Notes: generated by a model from the sequence alone, not told the origin. A stretch of 44,990 nucleotides of DNA from Betaproteobacteria bacterium (GCA_013298765.1 JAAFJA010000019.1:1-44990); one strand, 5' to 3'. Shown: positions 9,106 to 18,480, counted from the first letter of the stretch. Program-made: numbers and translations.

Positions 9106-11505
9106 ATGAGTGACGAGCCGATTAGCTATCCTTTGCTGCCCCTGCGCGACGTCGTGGTGTTTCCGCATATGGTGATCCCGCTCTTCGTTGGGCGTCCGAA
9201 ATCCATCAAAGCGCTCGAAGTCGCGATGGAATCGGGCAAGCATATTCTCCTGGTGGCACAGAAGTCGGCGGCGAAGGATGATCCCGCGCCAGAGGATCTG
9301 CATTCGATTGGCTGCGTGGCAACCGTTCTGCAGATGCTCAAGCTGCCCGACGGCACGGTCAAGGTTTTAGTTGAGGGGCTGCATCGCGCCAACGTGATCG
9401 CGCCAACAAATGCGGGCGAGTTTTACTCCGCAACCGCAACACCGATTTCTCCAGATGAAGAGCGTGCCGCTGAAGTTGAGGCGTTGCGCCGCGCGTTGCT
9501 TGCGAACTTTGATCAGTTCGTAAAGCTCAACAAAAAGATCCCGGCAGAGATTCTTACGTCGATGAGTGGAATCGACGATGGCGGGCGCCTTGCGGATTCG
9601 ATCGCTGCGCATTTGCCGTTGAAGCTTGAGCAAAAACAAGAAGTGCTTGAGCTCGCATCGGTCGCTCGTCGAATCGAACATTTGATGGGGCTCATCGAGG
9701 CTGAGATCGATATCCTGCAAGTCGAAAAGCGCATTCGCGGGCGCGTGAAGCGCCAAATGGAGAAAAGCCAGCGCGAGTATTACCTGAACGAGCAGGTGAA
9801 GGCGATTCAAAAAGAGCTGGGCGAATCGGAAGACCAGGCTGAGATTGAAGAGCTTTCGAAAAAGATCAAAGCGAGTGGCATGCCCAAAGAGGCGATGGAA
9901 AAAGCCACGGCCGAGCTGAAGAAATTGAAGATGATGTCGCCGATGTCTGCTGAGGCGACAGTCGTGCGCAACTACCTTGATGTGCTCACCGGGCTCCCGT
10001 GGAAGAAAAAGAGCAAAGTCTCCAAGGATCTCAACCGAGCCATTGAAGTCTTGGACGAAGATCACTACGGACTCGAAAAAGTTAAAGAGCGCATCACCGA
10101 GTACCTCGCCATCCAACAGCGCGTTGATAAGGTGAAGGCCCCAATCCTCTGCTTGGTAGGCCCACCCGGTGTCGGTAAAACCTCGCTCGGCCAGTCGATC
10201 GCGCGCGCCACGAATCGAAAGTTTGTACGCATGTCGTTGGGCGGCGTTCGTGATGAATCAGAGATCCGCGGGCATCGCCGCACCTACATCGGTTCGCTGC
10301 CAGGTAAAGTGCTTCAGAACCTCTCGAAAGTGGGCGTTCGCAATCCACTTTTCTTGCTCGATGAGATCGACAAGATGGGGCAAGATTTTCGCGGTGATCC
10401 GGCATCCGCATTGCTCGAAGTGCTTGACCCGGAGCAAAACAACACATTTGCCGATCATTACGTCGAGGTCGATTTCGATTTGTCGGATGTGATGTTCGTT
10501 GCCACGGCAAACAGCTTCAATTTGCCCGCACCGCTTTTGGATCGCATGGAGATCATTCGCCTTTCGGGATACACCGAAGATGAAAAGGTCAGTATTGCGC
10601 AGAAATACCTGCTACCCAAGCAGATGAAAAATAATGGCGTAAAAGCGGGCGAGCTCGACGTCACCGAGTCCGCCATTCGCGACATCGTGCGCTACTACAC
10701 GCGCGAAGCCGGTGTGCGCTCCCTTGAGCGTGAGATCTCGAAGCTTTGCCGCAAGACGGTAAAGAAGCTGCTTACCCAAAAAGATAAAGCGCAAGGCGTG
10801 ATTGACGCCGCGAATCTTGACGAATACTTGGGTGTACGCAAATACACGTTCGGCCTCGCTGAGAAGTCAAATAGTGTCGGCCAAGTGAGCGGCCTCGCAT
10901 GGACTGAAGTCGGTGGCGATTTGTTGACGGTCGAAGCCGTCGCGCTCGCCGGTAAAGGCAACGTGCGCCACACTGGCAAGCTCGGCGACGTGATGCAAGA
11001 GTCCGTCGCGGCTGCGGTATCGGTCGTGCGAGCGCGTGCGAAACGCCTCGGTATCCGGCCCGATTTCTACGAGAAGCATGACTTGCATCTACATTTCCCG
11101 GAAGGTGCTGTTCCAAAGGATGGCCCGAGTGCTGGTATCGCCATCACAACGGCAATCGTTTCTGCGCTCACGGGGATTCCTGTGAAATCCAACGTCGGGA
11201 TGACCGGCGAAATCACGCTGCGAGGTGAGGTGCTTCCTATCGGTGGGTTGAAGGAAAAACTACTTGCGGCGCATCGAGGCGGTCTCACCACGGTGTTGAT
11301 CCCTGAGGCGAATGTGAAGGATCTCGTCGAGATTCCTGAGAACGTAAAAAATGTCCTCGAAATCGTTCCAGTCAAATGGATCGAGGAAGTGCTCGCACGC
11401 GCGCTTGAGCGCGAGCCCGTCGCACTTCCTGAGGACGAAACGAGTGTTGTGCAAGGCGCAAAAACTGAACGCTCAGAATCTGCTGACACGGTTGTTAAAC
11501 ACTAA
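9106..11505 (+). CDS. lon: ATP-dependent protease La (Lon)
   Basis: A 799-residue cytosolic AAA+ serine protease for damaged and regulatory proteins. The N-terminal LON substrate-binding domain (YPLLPLRDVVVFPHMVIPL) runs to about residue 200, followed by a coiled linker. Walker A is GPPGVGKT near residue 353, Walker B PLFLLDEIDKMG near 415, and the protease domain carries the Ser675-Lys718 dyad (KDGPSAGIA and GGLKEKLLA). The ATG at 9106 is preceded by GGAGTTAGGATGTAAAA, with purine-rich stretches at a workable distance. The 191 bp before it contain a small TCGCCC/GGGCGA dyad, but I could not fit a heat-shock promoter. Confidence 0.98.
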   Translation: MSDEPISYPLLPLRDVVVFPHMVIPLFVGRPKSIKALEVAMESGKHILLVAQKSAAKDDPAPEDLHSIGCVATVLQMLKLPDGTVKVLVEGLHRANVIAPTNAGEFYSATATPISPDEERAAEVEALRRALLANFDQFVKLNKKIPAEILTSMSGIDDGGRLADSIAAHLPLKLEQKQEVLELASVARRIEHLMGLIEAEIDILQVEKRIRGRVKRQMEKSQREYYLNEQVKAIQKELGESEDQAEIEELSKKIKASGMPKEAMEKATAELKKLKMMSPMSAEATVVRNYLDVLTGLPWKKKSKVSKDLNRAIEVLDEDHYGLEKVKERITEYLAIQQRVDKVKAPILCLVGPPGVGKTSLGQSIARATNRKFVRMSLGGVRDESEIRGHRRTYIGSLPGKVLQNLSKVGVRNPLFLLDEIDKMGQDFRGDPASALLEVLDPEQNNTFADHYVEVDFDLSDVMFVATANSFNLPAPLLDRMEIIRLSGYTEDEKVSIAQKYLLPKQMKNNGVKAGELDVTESAIRDIVRYYTREAGVRSLEREISKLCRKTVKKLLTQKDKAQGVIDAANLDEYLGVRKYTFGLAEKSNSVGQVSGLAWTEVGGDLLTVEAVALAGKGNVRHTGKLGDVMQESVAAAVSVVRARAKRLGIRPDFYEKHDLHLHFPEGAVPKDGPSAGIAITTAIVSALTGIPVKSNVGMTGEITLRGEVLPIGGLKEKLLAAHRGGLTTVLIPEANVKDLVEIPENVKNVLEIVPVKWIEEVLARALEREPVALPEDETSVVQGAKTERSESADTVVKH

Positions 11506-11639
11506 CCTTGTTCGCGTAGGAGTCGCATGCAGAGGCGCATGCGGAGGTTTCGTAGTAGACTCGCGCCCTTGAAGATTTTTGGCGCTGCCGAGTCTAAGTT
11601 TTTTCTCAAGTCAATGAATGGCGAAAGGGGATAGTAAGA

Positions 11640-11912
11640 ATGAATAAAGCTGAACTTATCGAAAGCATTGCTAAGGCTTCCGATTGTTCGAAGGCATCCG
11701 CAGGTCGCGCGCTCGATGCAACACTTCGCGCAATCACGGCTGCTCTGAAAAAGGGTGATGGTGTTTCGATCGTTGGTTTCGGTAGCTTTTATGTCGGCAA
11801 GCGCACTGCTCGTACCGGCCGCAACCCACGCACCGGTCAAGCGATCAAAATCAAGGCCGCTAAAGTGCCGAAGTTCCGCGCTGGTAAGGGCCTTCGCGAC
11901 GAAATCAATTAA
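11640..11912 (+). CDS. hupB: DNA-binding protein HU (beta type)
   Basis: A 90-residue histone-like nucleoid protein of the HU/IHF family, starting [11 protein letters not shown]. The flexible DNA-binding arm contains [14 protein letters not shown], with the Asn-Pro tip that intercalates into bent DNA. It follows lon as in many proteobacteria, and the position supports the hupB rather than hupA name. The leader carries GGCGAAAGGGGATAGTAAGA, in which AAGGGGAT is the likely ribosome binding site. Confidence 0.96.
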   Translation: MNKAELIESIAKASDCSKASAGRALDATLRAITAALKKGDGVSIVGFGSFYVGKRTARTGRNPRTGQAIKIKAAKVPKFRAGKGLRDEIN

Positions 11913-11949
11913 TCGGGTTGCGATCAAAAGTTGATAGATTTTTTTGTTG

Positions 11950-11955
11950 TATAAT
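11950..11955 (+). promoter_or_regulatory. -10 element of the tRNA-Val/tRNA-Asp promoter
   Basis: TATAAT lies 43 bases before tRNA-Val, in a T-rich stretch after hup. A TTGATA at 11931-11936 is only 13 bases away, too close for a standard -35, so the upstream half is unresolved. Confidence 0.5.
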
Positions 11956-11998
11956 TTCGGGCTCATGTGGCGAGATTGATTAGTCAGTTTCGTTGCTT

Positions 11999-12074
11999 GG
12001 GTGCTTAGCTCAGCTGGTAGAGCGTCGCCCTTACAAGGCGAATGTCGGGGGTTCGATCCCCTCAGCACCCACCA
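11999..12074 (+). tRNA. tRNA-Val (anticodon TAC)
   Basis: A 76-nt tRNA with acceptor GGGTGCT/AGCACCC, D arm TAGCTCAGCTGGTAGAGC, anticodon stem-loop TCGCC-CTTACAA-GGCGA (anticodon TAC), T arm GGGGGTTCGATCCCC and encoded ACCA. First of a pair with tRNA-Asp. Confidence 0.97.
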
Positions 12075-12103
12075 AGCGTTCTTGCACAACAGGAAAGCTC
12101 AGC

Positions 12104-12180
12104 GGAGTGGTAGTTCAGTTGGTTAGAATACCGGCCTGTCACGCCGGGGGTCGCGGGTTCGAGCCCCGTCCACTCCGCCA
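12104..12180 (+). tRNA. tRNA-Asp (anticodon GTC)
   Basis: A 77-nt tRNA with acceptor GGAGTGG/CCACTCC, anticodon stem-loop CCGGC-CTGTCAC-GCCGG (anticodon GTC), T arm CGGGTTCGAGCCCCG and an encoded GCCA end. It lies 29 bases after tRNA-Val and before a strong terminator, so the pair is probably one transcript. Confidence 0.97.
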
Positions 12181-12190
12181 ACCAATTCCG

Positions 12191-12219
12191 AAAAAGGCGA
12201 ACCTCGGTTCGCCTTTTTT
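12191..12219. terminator. Rho-independent terminator after the tRNA pair
   Basis: The stem AAAAAGGCGAACC / GGTTCGCCTTTTT with a two-base TC tip is followed by a T run. It closes the tRNA-Val/tRNA-Asp unit before ppiD. Confidence 0.92.
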
Positions 12220-12289
12220 ACATCTGGCGTACGAAAACGAATTCGTCGCCTCACGGTCGAAGCACTGACCGAACTCCCAGGTAGCAGCT

Positions 12290-14239
12290 ATGTACGATTT
12301 CGTTCACAAGAATAAGCGTGTAGTTCAGGTGATTCTCGCGCTCATGGTGTTGCCATTTGCGTTTGTCGGCGTTGACTCTTACGTTCGCAATATGTCGAAT
12401 GAACAAGACTTGGCGCGAGTCGGCGGGCAGCCGATTTCGCCGGTTGATTTCGAAAACGCCTTGCGTCAACAACAAGATCAGATGCGCAACATCCTCGGGC
12501 AGAACTTTGATCCGGCGATGTTTGATAACCCCGAGGTCAAGCAGCAGGTGCTCGACGGAATCATTAACCAGCGTCTCCTTTCAGAACGCGCGAGCAAGCT
12601 TTCGTTGACCGCCCCTGATGCTGAGCTACGCCGTGTAATCCTTGAGATTCCCGCATTTCAAGACAACGGCAAGTTCTCACCGGAGCGCTACGCCGAGGCG
12701 CTGAAAGGCATCGGTCAATCTCCGCTTGTGTTCGAACAGCGTTTGCGTCAAGACTTGGCGATGCAACCAATGCAAGACGCGATTTCACGCGCTGCGTTCG
12801 TGGGCAATTCTCAAGCTGCGGCGTTCCAGCGCATCACTGAAGAGGCTCGCGAAGTTCAGATCGCAGTGCTTGCGCCCGACGCCTATCTTGCGAAAGTGCA
12901 GGTGGCTGAGGCAGATGTTCGCGCAGAGTACGACAAGAATCCCGATTCGTATCGCGCACCCGAGCAAGTGAAGATCGAGTATCTGAAGCTTGCGCAGTCT
13001 GACATCGCGAAAGGTGTTGCGCTGACTGCGGACGAATTGAAAGCCGAATACGAAAAGCGAAAGAAAGAGTTTTCTGCACCTGAAGAGCGCCGCGCGAGCC
13101 ATATTCTGCTCGCGGTTGATAAAGACGACAAAGGTAAGCTCAAAGCTGATTCGCTCGCTGCTGCAAAGACCAAAGCCGAAGCGCTCATCAAACAGGTTGG
13201 CACCGATGCCGGGAAGTTTGCTGACGCCGCAAAGGCGGAATCAAAAGATCCAGGCTCAGCCCCACAGGGCGGCGACTTAGGCTTCAACGCGCGCGGTGTG
13301 ATGGTGAAACCATTCGATGACGCGATGTTTGCGCTCAAGGCGGGTGAGGTCAGCGCGCCAATCGAAACTGAGTTTGGCATCCACATCATCCGTCTCGCAG
13401 AAGTCAAGGCAGAGCGGGTGCGTCCGTTTGAGGAGGTTCGTGCGCAGCTTGAAAACGACGTTCGTCAATCGCGAGCGTCGAAGCAGTTTGCGGAAAGCGC
13501 GGATAAATTCCAGAACCGCGTCTATGAAGAGTCAGATAGCTTTTCGAAACTCGCAGCGGATCTCAAACTGACGCCTGTAAAAACCGAATGGCTGACGCGA
13601 GGTCAGGTGCAAGCGATTGGTTCGGGAAACCAGAAGTTTGCTCAAACCGTCTTCACACCCGCAAATCTGAGCTCGAAGCGCAACATCGAAGCGGTCGACT
13701 TAGGCGGTAACGCGCTGATTTCTGCGCGAGTGCTTGAGCACAAGCCGTCGGCGGTGCGCCCGTTCGACGAGGTGAAAGTGCAAATCCAAGCGCAACTCCA
13801 ACGCAAGGCCGCAACTGAGCTTGTAGCAAAAGACGGTATCGAGAAAACGAAAGCCGTTGCAGAAGGATCGGCCACGACCGGGCTAGTGTTTGGCGCGCCG
13901 ACGAAGGTAACGCGCCAGGCAGGAGCCCCAGGCTTGAACACGGCGTTGCTTAAACAAGTGTTTGGCGCTGACTCCACTAAAGGCCCGGCCTATGTAGGCG
14001 CACCGAGCGACGCTGGCGGCTACAGCATTGTGCGTGTCGTTAAGTCAATTGACGCCGAAGCTGCGACAGGCGACAAACTTAAAGGGATCGCTCAGCGCCT
14101 GGTGGGGCAGAGTGGGGCCGACGTGACTAACGCCTATCTAAGCGCGCTTAAGGATTCGATCAAGGTCGAAATCAAGAAAGGCGTTAACGACGCCAAGAAG
14201 ACTGATGCGGCGGGCGCGACGCCGGCACCCGCGAAGTAA
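12290..14239 (+). CDS. ppiD: PpiD-type periplasmic folding factor with SurA-like N-terminal and parvulin domains
   Basis: A 649-residue inner-membrane-anchored chaperone that acts on proteins leaving the Sec translocon. A short cytoplasmic N-terminus (M-Y-D-F-V-H-K-N-K-R) precedes one membrane segment (VILALMVLPFAFVGV, residues 14-28), then a SurA_N-like helical region. The parvulin domain is about residues 265-370 (RRASHILLA, GGDLGFNARG, VSAPIETEFGIHIIRL), and a second degenerate PPIase-like region follows. The C-terminus is Lys/Ala-rich. Position after hup and length both match PpiD. Parvulin domains in PpiD are often catalytically weak; I cannot tell from sequence whether this one is active. 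Confidence 0.93.
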   Translation: MYDFVHKNKRVVQVILALMVLPFAFVGVDSYVRNMSNEQDLARVGGQPISPVDFENALRQQQDQMRNILGQNFDPAMFDNPEVKQQVLDGIINQRLLSERASKLSLTAPDAELRRVILEIPAFQDNGKFSPERYAEALKGIGQSPLVFEQRLRQDLAMQPMQDAISRAAFVGNSQAAAFQRITEEAREVQIAVLAPDAYLAKVQVAEADVRAEYDKNPDSYRAPEQVKIEYLKLAQSDIAKGVALTADELKAEYEKRKKEFSAPEERRASHILLAVDKDDKGKLKADSLAAAKTKAEALIKQVGTDAGKFADAAKAESKDPGSAPQGGDLGFNARGVMVKPFDDAMFALKAGEVSAPIETEFGIHIIRLAEVKAERVRPFEEVRAQLENDVRQSRASKQFAESADKFQNRVYEESDSFSKLAADLKLTPVKTEWLTRGQVQAIGSGNQKFAQTVFTPANLSSKRNIEAVDLGGNALISARVLEHKPSAVRPFDEVKVQIQAQLQRKAATELVAKDGIEKTKAVAEGSATTGLVFGAPTKVTRQAGAPGLNTALLKQVFGADSTKGPAYVGAPSDAGGYSIVRVVKSIDAEAATGDKLKGIAQRLVGQSGADVTNAYLSALKDSIKVEIKKGVNDAKKTDAAGATPAPAK

Positions 14240-14282
14240 CGGCGCGACCCACTAGCCCGGATTCCGCTCGTTTCGTGGCGCG

Positions 14283-14288
14283 TATAAT
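14283..14288 (+). promoter_or_regulatory. -10 element of the guaB promoter
   Basis: TATAAT is 22 bases before the guaB start; transcription would begin about 14295, giving a very short leader with GTGAGGA as ribosome binding site. The -35 zone around 14260 is poor. No PurR-like palindrome is obvious. Confidence 0.55.
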
Positions 14289-14310
14289 GCTGTTTTTGTG
14301 AGGATCAAAA

Positions 14311-15780
14311 ATGCGCATTCGCGCCAAAGCTCTCACCTTCGACGACGTTCTGCTCGTCCCCGGCCAGTCTAGTGTTCTTCCCCGCGATGTATCTCTCGAC
14401 TCTGCGCTAACTCGCGGAATCAGGCTGCATTTGCCGCTTGTCTCTGCGGCGATGGATACGGTCACTGAGTCCCGCCTTGCGATTGCGATGGCGCAAGCGG
14501 GTGGTGTCGGTGTCATCCATAAAAACCTTACCGCGAAGCAACAAGCTCAGGAAGTTTCGCGGGTGAAGCGCCACGAGTCGGGAGTTCTCAAGGACCCGAT
14601 CACTGTAACCCCCAATCTCACCGTTCGCGAAGTGCTCGCGCTCAATCGCGAACACCGCATCTCTGGGTTTCCGGTGCTCGAAGGCAAGAAGTTGGTCGGC
14701 ATTGTCACCAACCGCGATTTGCGCTTCGAAACGAACCTCGATCAGCCTATCTCGGCAATCATGACGCCCGCCCCGAAGCTCGTCACTGTCAAGGAAGGCG
14801 AAAGCATCGAGACTGCGAAAGCGCTGATGCACAAACATCGCCTCGAGCGCGTGATTGTCGTCAACGATGCCTTTGAGCTTCGCGGCCTGATTACCGTCAA
14901 AGACATTCTGAAGACGACCGAGCATCCCAAGGCTTGCAAAGACGAGTTGGGCCGCCTGCGTGTCGGCGCGGCCGTTGGCGTTGCCGAAGGCACTGAGGAG
15001 CGCGTTGAGTTGCTTGTTGCCGCAGGCGTCGATTTCTTGGTTGTTGATACCGCCCACGGCCATTCAAAGGGCGTGATTGATCGTGTGCGTTGGGCGAAGC
15101 AGCACTACCCAGCCACGCAGGTGATCGCTGGAAACATTGCCACGAGTGAAGCGGCAAAGGCGCTCGCCGATGCGGGCGCTGATGCGGTCAAAGTGGGCAT
15201 CGGACCTGGTGCGATTTGCACGACGCGCATCGTCACTGGGGTTGGCGTGCCGCAAATCACCGCGATCGCAGACGTCGCAAACGGTCTGAAGGGCACCGGC
15301 ATTCCGCTCATCGCTGATGGCGGCATTCGCTTCTCTGGCGATATTGCCAAGGCCATCGCTGCGGGCGCGCATAGCGTCATGCTCGGCAGCATGTTTGCTG
15401 GCACCGAGGAAGCGCCGGGCGAAATCGTGCTCTATCAGGGCCGCAGCTACAAGAGCTTCCGCGGCATGGGAAGTCTTGGCGCGATGCAACAAGGCAGCGC
15501 TGATCGCTATTTCCAAGACAGCGCACCGAACAATCCAAACACCGCGAAGCTCGTGCCTGAAGGCGTGGAAGCTCAAGTGCCTTTCAAAGGCAGCGTGACC
15601 AATGTCGTTTTCCAAATGGAAGGCGGCCTGCGTGCATCGATGCACTACTGCGGCTGCGCAACGCTCGACGAAATGCGCGAGCGTGCGGAATTTACTGAGA
15701 TCACGTCAGCGGGTATCCGCGAATCGCATGTTCACGACGTAAAGATCACCAAGGAAGCGCCGAATTATCACGTCGACTAA
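14311..15780 (+). CDS. guaB: inosine-5'-monophosphate dehydrogenase GuaB
   Basis: A 489-residue enzyme oxidising IMP to XMP with NAD+, the committed step of GMP synthesis. The TIM barrel begins with [13 protein letters not shown]. It is interrupted by two CBS domains (about residues 93-205, MKD-type regulatory insert) that bind adenine and guanine nucleotides. The catalytic loop Cys303 is in [13 protein letters not shown], and the flap region includes RYFQD. The start at 14311 has a good GAGGA site. guaA lies two genes downstream, with a secreted DUF2059 protein between, so GMP synthesis is grouped but not a tight operon. Confidence 0.97.
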   Translation: MRIRAKALTFDDVLLVPGQSSVLPRDVSLDSALTRGIRLHLPLVSAAMDTVTESRLAIAMAQAGGVGVIHKNLTAKQQAQEVSRVKRHESGVLKDPITVTPNLTVREVLALNREHRISGFPVLEGKKLVGIVTNRDLRFETNLDQPISAIMTPAPKLVTVKEGESIETAKALMHKHRLERVIVVNDAFELRGLITVKDILKTTEHPKACKDELGRLRVGAAVGVAEGTEERVELLVAAGVDFLVVDTAHGHSKGVIDRVRWAKQHYPATQVIAGNIATSEAAKALADAGADAVKVGIGPGAICTTRIVTGVGVPQITAIADVANGLKGTGIPLIADGGIRFSGDIAKAIAAGAHSVMLGSMFAGTEEAPGEIVLYQGRSYKSFRGMGSLGAMQQGSADRYFQDSAPNNPNTAKLVPEGVEAQVPFKGSVTNVVFQMEGGLRASMHYCGCATLDEMRERAEFTEITSAGIRESHVHDVKITKEAPNYHVD

Positions 15781-15824
15781 GCGTGGCTTTTTCGGCGATC
15801 CTCAAATTACCTCAGGGCAAGACA

Positions 15825-16433
15825 ATGAAAAAAACATTATCAACGTTTACTGTAATTCTTCTCTCCTCCAGCTTAAGCCTAGCTTTTGCGCAAGGGGCTG
15901 CGCCTGCTGCAGGCGGCGGCGAGCTCACGGCAGCGAAACGCGCTGACATTAAGACGCTGCTCGAGATCACGGGGATTCGCGCGATCCCTGAGCAAATTGC
16001 AACTAGCAGCGTGCAGAGCATGGTCGCAGGCGTCCGCCAGCTCGACGCGAAATTTCCAGATAAGGGATTCGTTGCCATGCGCGACGCGATGAAGGCGGTG
16101 TTCGACAAAAAAGTCGATGTGCCGGGTGGTCTGATCGAACAGGTCACGCTCGTGTATCACAACGCTTTCACCGCGGCTGAAGTCGCTGAGATCGTTAAGT
16201 TCTACCAAAGCCCGACTGGCAAAAAGATGACTGGCCTGCAGCAAAAGGTTAACGCCGAAACGATTCAAACCGCCATGCGTTGGGCTGACTCGCTTGCGGT
16301 GGAGGCCGATAACGCGATTGATGCGGCGCTCAAGAAAGAAAACTTGAAACTCCCCGATCCGCCGAAGGCAGCTGCGCCCGCACCGGCTGCAGCGCCCAAA
16401 GCACCCGCTAAATCCGACGCGCCAAAGAAATAA
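15825..16433 (+). CDS. secreted DUF2059-family protein
   Basis: A 202-residue exported protein. I start at the ATG at 15825 because it begins a clear Sec signal peptide (M-K-K-T-L-S-T-F-T-V-I-L-L, cleavage near A-F-A-Q-G); the frame extends upstream to 15783 without signal character. The body matches DUF2059: a helical repeat with LLEITGIRAIPEQ, and the AAEVAEIVKFYQSPTGKKM segment, which is the family hallmark. The C-terminus is an Ala/Pro/Lys-rich linker-like tail. Function is unknown for the family; proteins of this type are commonly periplasmic. Its place between guaB and guaA gives no functional hint. Confidence 0.85.
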   Translation: MKKTLSTFTVILLSSSLSLAFAQGAAPAAGGGELTAAKRADIKTLLEITGIRAIPEQIATSSVQSMVAGVRQLDAKFPDKGFVAMRDAMKAVFDKKVDVPGGLIEQVTLVYHNAFTAAEVAEIVKFYQSPTGKKMTGLQQKVNAETIQTAMRWADSLAVEADNAIDAALKKENLKLPDPPKAAAPAPAAAPKAPAKSDAPKK

Positions 16434-16449
16434 TTTGAAGCGTAGACGC

Positions 16450-16470
16450 AAGGGCCCTTCGTGGGCCCTT
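16450..16470 (+). terminator. possible terminator hairpin after the DUF2059 gene
   Basis: A perfect AAGGGCCC-TTCGT-GGGCCCTT stem-loop begins 17 bases after the stop codon. The downstream tract CGCGCTTCT is not T-rich, so termination strength is uncertain. Confidence 0.5.
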
Positions 16471-16527
16471 CGCGCTTCTGATAGTTTGCACTTTTAATCC
16501 ACCCGTTTCTACGAAGCACGCAACGCT

Positions 16528-18231
16528 ATGTCACGCGGCATTCTCATCCTCGATTTCGGTTCACAAGTCACCCAACTCATCGCGCGCCGTGTGCGCGAAA
16601 TGGGCGTTTATTGCGAACTGCATCCCAACGACGTATCCGACGAGTTCATTCGCGAATACAACCCGGAAGGCATCATCCTTTCCGGCTCGCACGCCAGCAC
16701 GTACGAAGCGCATGAATTGCGCGCACCGGCAGCGGTGTTCTCGCAAGGCGTTCCCGTGCTCGGCATTTGCTACGGCATGTTCACGATGACGGTGCAATTG
16801 GGCGGCAGCGTTGAAGCGAGTGACCATCGTGAGTTTGGTCACGCAGAACTTCGCGCGCACGGCCACACCAAGTTGTTCGAAGGCCTTGAAGACACTAAAA
16901 GTGCGGATGGCCATGGCCTGCTTCATGTCTGGATGAGCCACGGTGACAAGGTCACGCAAATGCCGCCGGGTTTCTCGCTCATGGCTTCAACGAGCAACTG
17001 CCCGATCGCAGGCATGGCGGACGAATCGCGCGGCTATTACGCCGTGCAATTCCATCCCGAGGTGACGCATACCAAGCAAGGCAAAGCAATGCTCTCGCGC
17101 TTCGTGCTCGATGTGTGCAAAGCAACGCCGTCGTGGACGATGCCGAATTACATCGAAACCGCAGTCGCGAAAATTCGCGAACAGGTGGGTAGCGAGGAAG
17201 TGATCCTCGGCTTGTCGGGTGGCGTGGATTCGAGCGTCGCTGCTGCGCTGATCCATCGCGCGATTGGCCAACAGCTCACGTGCGTGTTCGTCGATCATGG
17301 TCTGCTTCGTTTGAACGAAGGCGACATGGTCATGAAAATGTTCGCTGATAACCTCGGCGTCAAAGTCATTCGCGTTGATGCAAGCGAACAGTTCATGGGG
17401 CATCTCAAAGGCGTGACCGATCCCGAACAAAAGCGAAAGATCATCGGCCGCGAGTTTGTCGAAGTGTTCCAGGCCGAAGCCAAAAAATTGCCGCAAGCGA
17501 AATGGCTCGCGCAAGGCACGATCTATCCCGACGTGATCGAAAGCGCGCACGCGAAAACCAAAAAAGCGAACACGATCAAGAGCCACCACAACGTGGGCGG
17601 CTTGCCAGAAACCTTGCATCTGAAACTGCTCGAACCGCTGCGCGAACTCTTCAAAGACGAAGTGCGCGAGCTTGGTGTAGCGCTCGGTTTGCCGCGCGAA
17701 ATGGTCTACCGCCATCCATTCCCCGGCCCCGGCCTCGGGGTGCGCATCTTGGGTGAAGTCACCCGCCAAGCCGCAGACCTACTGCGCCGCGCTGACGCGA
17801 TTTTCATCGAAGAGCTCCGCAATACTCTGGTTGATTCCCCTCTCCCTCTGGGACCAGCCGAAGGCGCAGGACGCAGCGAAGCTGCGGTCTCGACCAACGG
17901 GAGAGATGGGCGAGAGCCCACAGAAGGTGCCCGAAGGGCGGGTGAGGGAAGTCCCACAAGTCAACAGACCTGGTACGACGCCACCGCCCAAGCCTTCGCG
18001 GTCTACCTCCCAGTAAAGAGTGTCGGCGTGATGGGCGACGGCCGCACCTATGAAAACGTTGTCGCGCTGCGCGCCGTGCAAACCACCGACTTCATGACCG
18101 CGCACTGGGCCGAACTCCCGCACTCGCTGCTCGCGAAAGTGTCGAACCGCATCATCAACGAAGTGCGTGGATTCAATCGCGTTGTGTATGACATCAGCGG
18201 AAAGCCGCCTGCCACGATTGAGTGGGAGTAG
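16528..18231 (+). CDS. guaA: GMP synthase (glutamine-hydrolysing) with a repeat-derived insertion
   Basis: GuaA aminates XMP to GMP using glutamine. The class I amidotransferase domain has Cys81 in GICYGM and the HPE triad end (QFHPEVTH). The PP-loop ATPase motif GLSGGVDSS is at residues 228-236, and the C-terminal dimerisation domain ends [16 protein letters not shown]. At 567 residues it is about 42 longer than usual. The excess is residues ~434-480, between EELRNT and [20 protein letters not shown], and it is encoded by a dispersed palindromic repeat (17835-17950) that keeps the frame. The catalytic motifs I checked are intact, so the enzyme is probably functional. The 3' end of the gene also forms the left copy of an attachment-like repeat. 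Confidence 0.96.
   Translation: MSRGILILDFGSQVTQLIARRVREMGVYCELHPNDVSDEFIREYNPEGIILSGSHASTYEAHELRAPAAVFSQGVPVLGICYGMFTMTVQLGGSVEASDHREFGHAELRAHGHTKLFEGLEDTKSADGHGLLHVWMSHGDKVTQMPPGFSLMASTSNCPIAGMADESRGYYAVQFHPEVTHTKQGKAMLSRFVLDVCKATPSWTMPNYIETAVAKIREQVGSEEVILGLSGGVDSSVAAALIHRAIGQQLTCVFVDHGLLRLNEGDMVMKMFADNLGVKVIRVDASEQFMGHLKGVTDPEQKRKIIGREFVEVFQAEAKKLPQAKWLAQGTIYPDVIESAHAKTKKANTIKSHHNVGGLPETLHLKLLEPLRELFKDEVRELGVALGLPREMVYRHPFPGPGLGVRILGEVTRQAADLLRRADAIFIEELRNTLVDSPLPLGPAEGAGRSEAAVSTNGRDGREPTEGARRAGEGSPTSQQTWYDATAQAFAVYLPVKSVGVMGDGRTYENVVALRAVQTTDFMTAHWAELPHSLLAKVSNRIINEVRGFNRVVYDISGKPPATIEWE
17835..17950 (+). repeat. palindromic repeat copy A, inside guaA in frame
   Basis: A 116-bp element starting TTCCCCTCTCCCTCTGGG and ending GGGCGGGTGAGGGAA. 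The ends are imperfect inverted repeats. Its body (GGACCAGCCGAAGGCGCAGG, then AAGCTGCGGTCTCGACC) is nearly identical to the reverse complement of 41086-41200 and clearly related to 41787-41900. It is read through as part of GuaA. Confidence 0.92.
18217..18231 (+). repeat. left copy of attachment-like direct repeat at the guaA 3' end
   Basis: ATTGAGTGGGAGTAG covers the last four codons and the stop of guaA. A second copy, ATCGAGTGGGAGTAG (14 of 15 identical), lies at 20472-20486 in the same orientation. The 3' end of guaA is a known integration site for genomic islands in other bacteria, which leave a duplicated gene end. Confidence 0.65.
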
Positions 18232-18264
18232 GGGATAGATAAAGTTCATATAAATCAATGGTTT

Positions 18265-18309
18265 ACGATTCGATGGCGAGAATTCATCTCGGCATCGACT
18301 ACGAATCGT
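18265..18309. other. 45-bp imperfect dyad just downstream of guaA
   Basis: ACGATTCG (18265-18272) pairs with CGAATCGT (18302-18309), and inner blocks CGATG/CATCG and CGAGA/TCTCG also pair around an AATTCA-centred tip. It lies just inside the attachment-like repeat. There is no T run. It could be a recombinase or regulator site; no gene is supported in 18232-18526 otherwise. Confidence 0.5.
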
Positions 18310-18453
18310 TCTATGGAGCTAAGTACCTGATTTGTATTTTTTTGCCGCGGCTCCTTCGTCCGTTTTCTCTGTCACTAATTTTCAACGCAGTTTTGATGGC
18401 AATCTTGACAGTAGAAAATAGGGTCGGGTTAATTGAAAATTTTTAGGTCGAGC

Positions 18454-18480
18454 TGTCGATTGATCGGCCAGCCACGCATC
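18454..18480 (+). promoter_or_regulatory. candidate ECF42-type promoter of the YCII gene
   Basis: TGTCGA at 18454-18459 followed after 15 bases by CGCATC at 18475-18480, 46 bases before the YCII start. TGTCGA is, to my knowledge, the -35 motif described for ECF42 sigma factors, which usually control the DGPF/YCII genes beside them. A sigma-70-like TTGACA (18405-18410) also lies upstream, so two promoters are possible. Confidence 0.4.

Noticed and set aside
14240-14310. Riboswitch or PurR operator before guaB
   Set aside because: The leader is too short for a riboswitch and no ACGCAAACGTTTGCGT-like palindrome is present.
18258-18446. 62-residue frame with a hydrophobic middle after guaA
   Set aside because: No ribosome binding site, runs through a dyad, and resembles no family; treated as chance.
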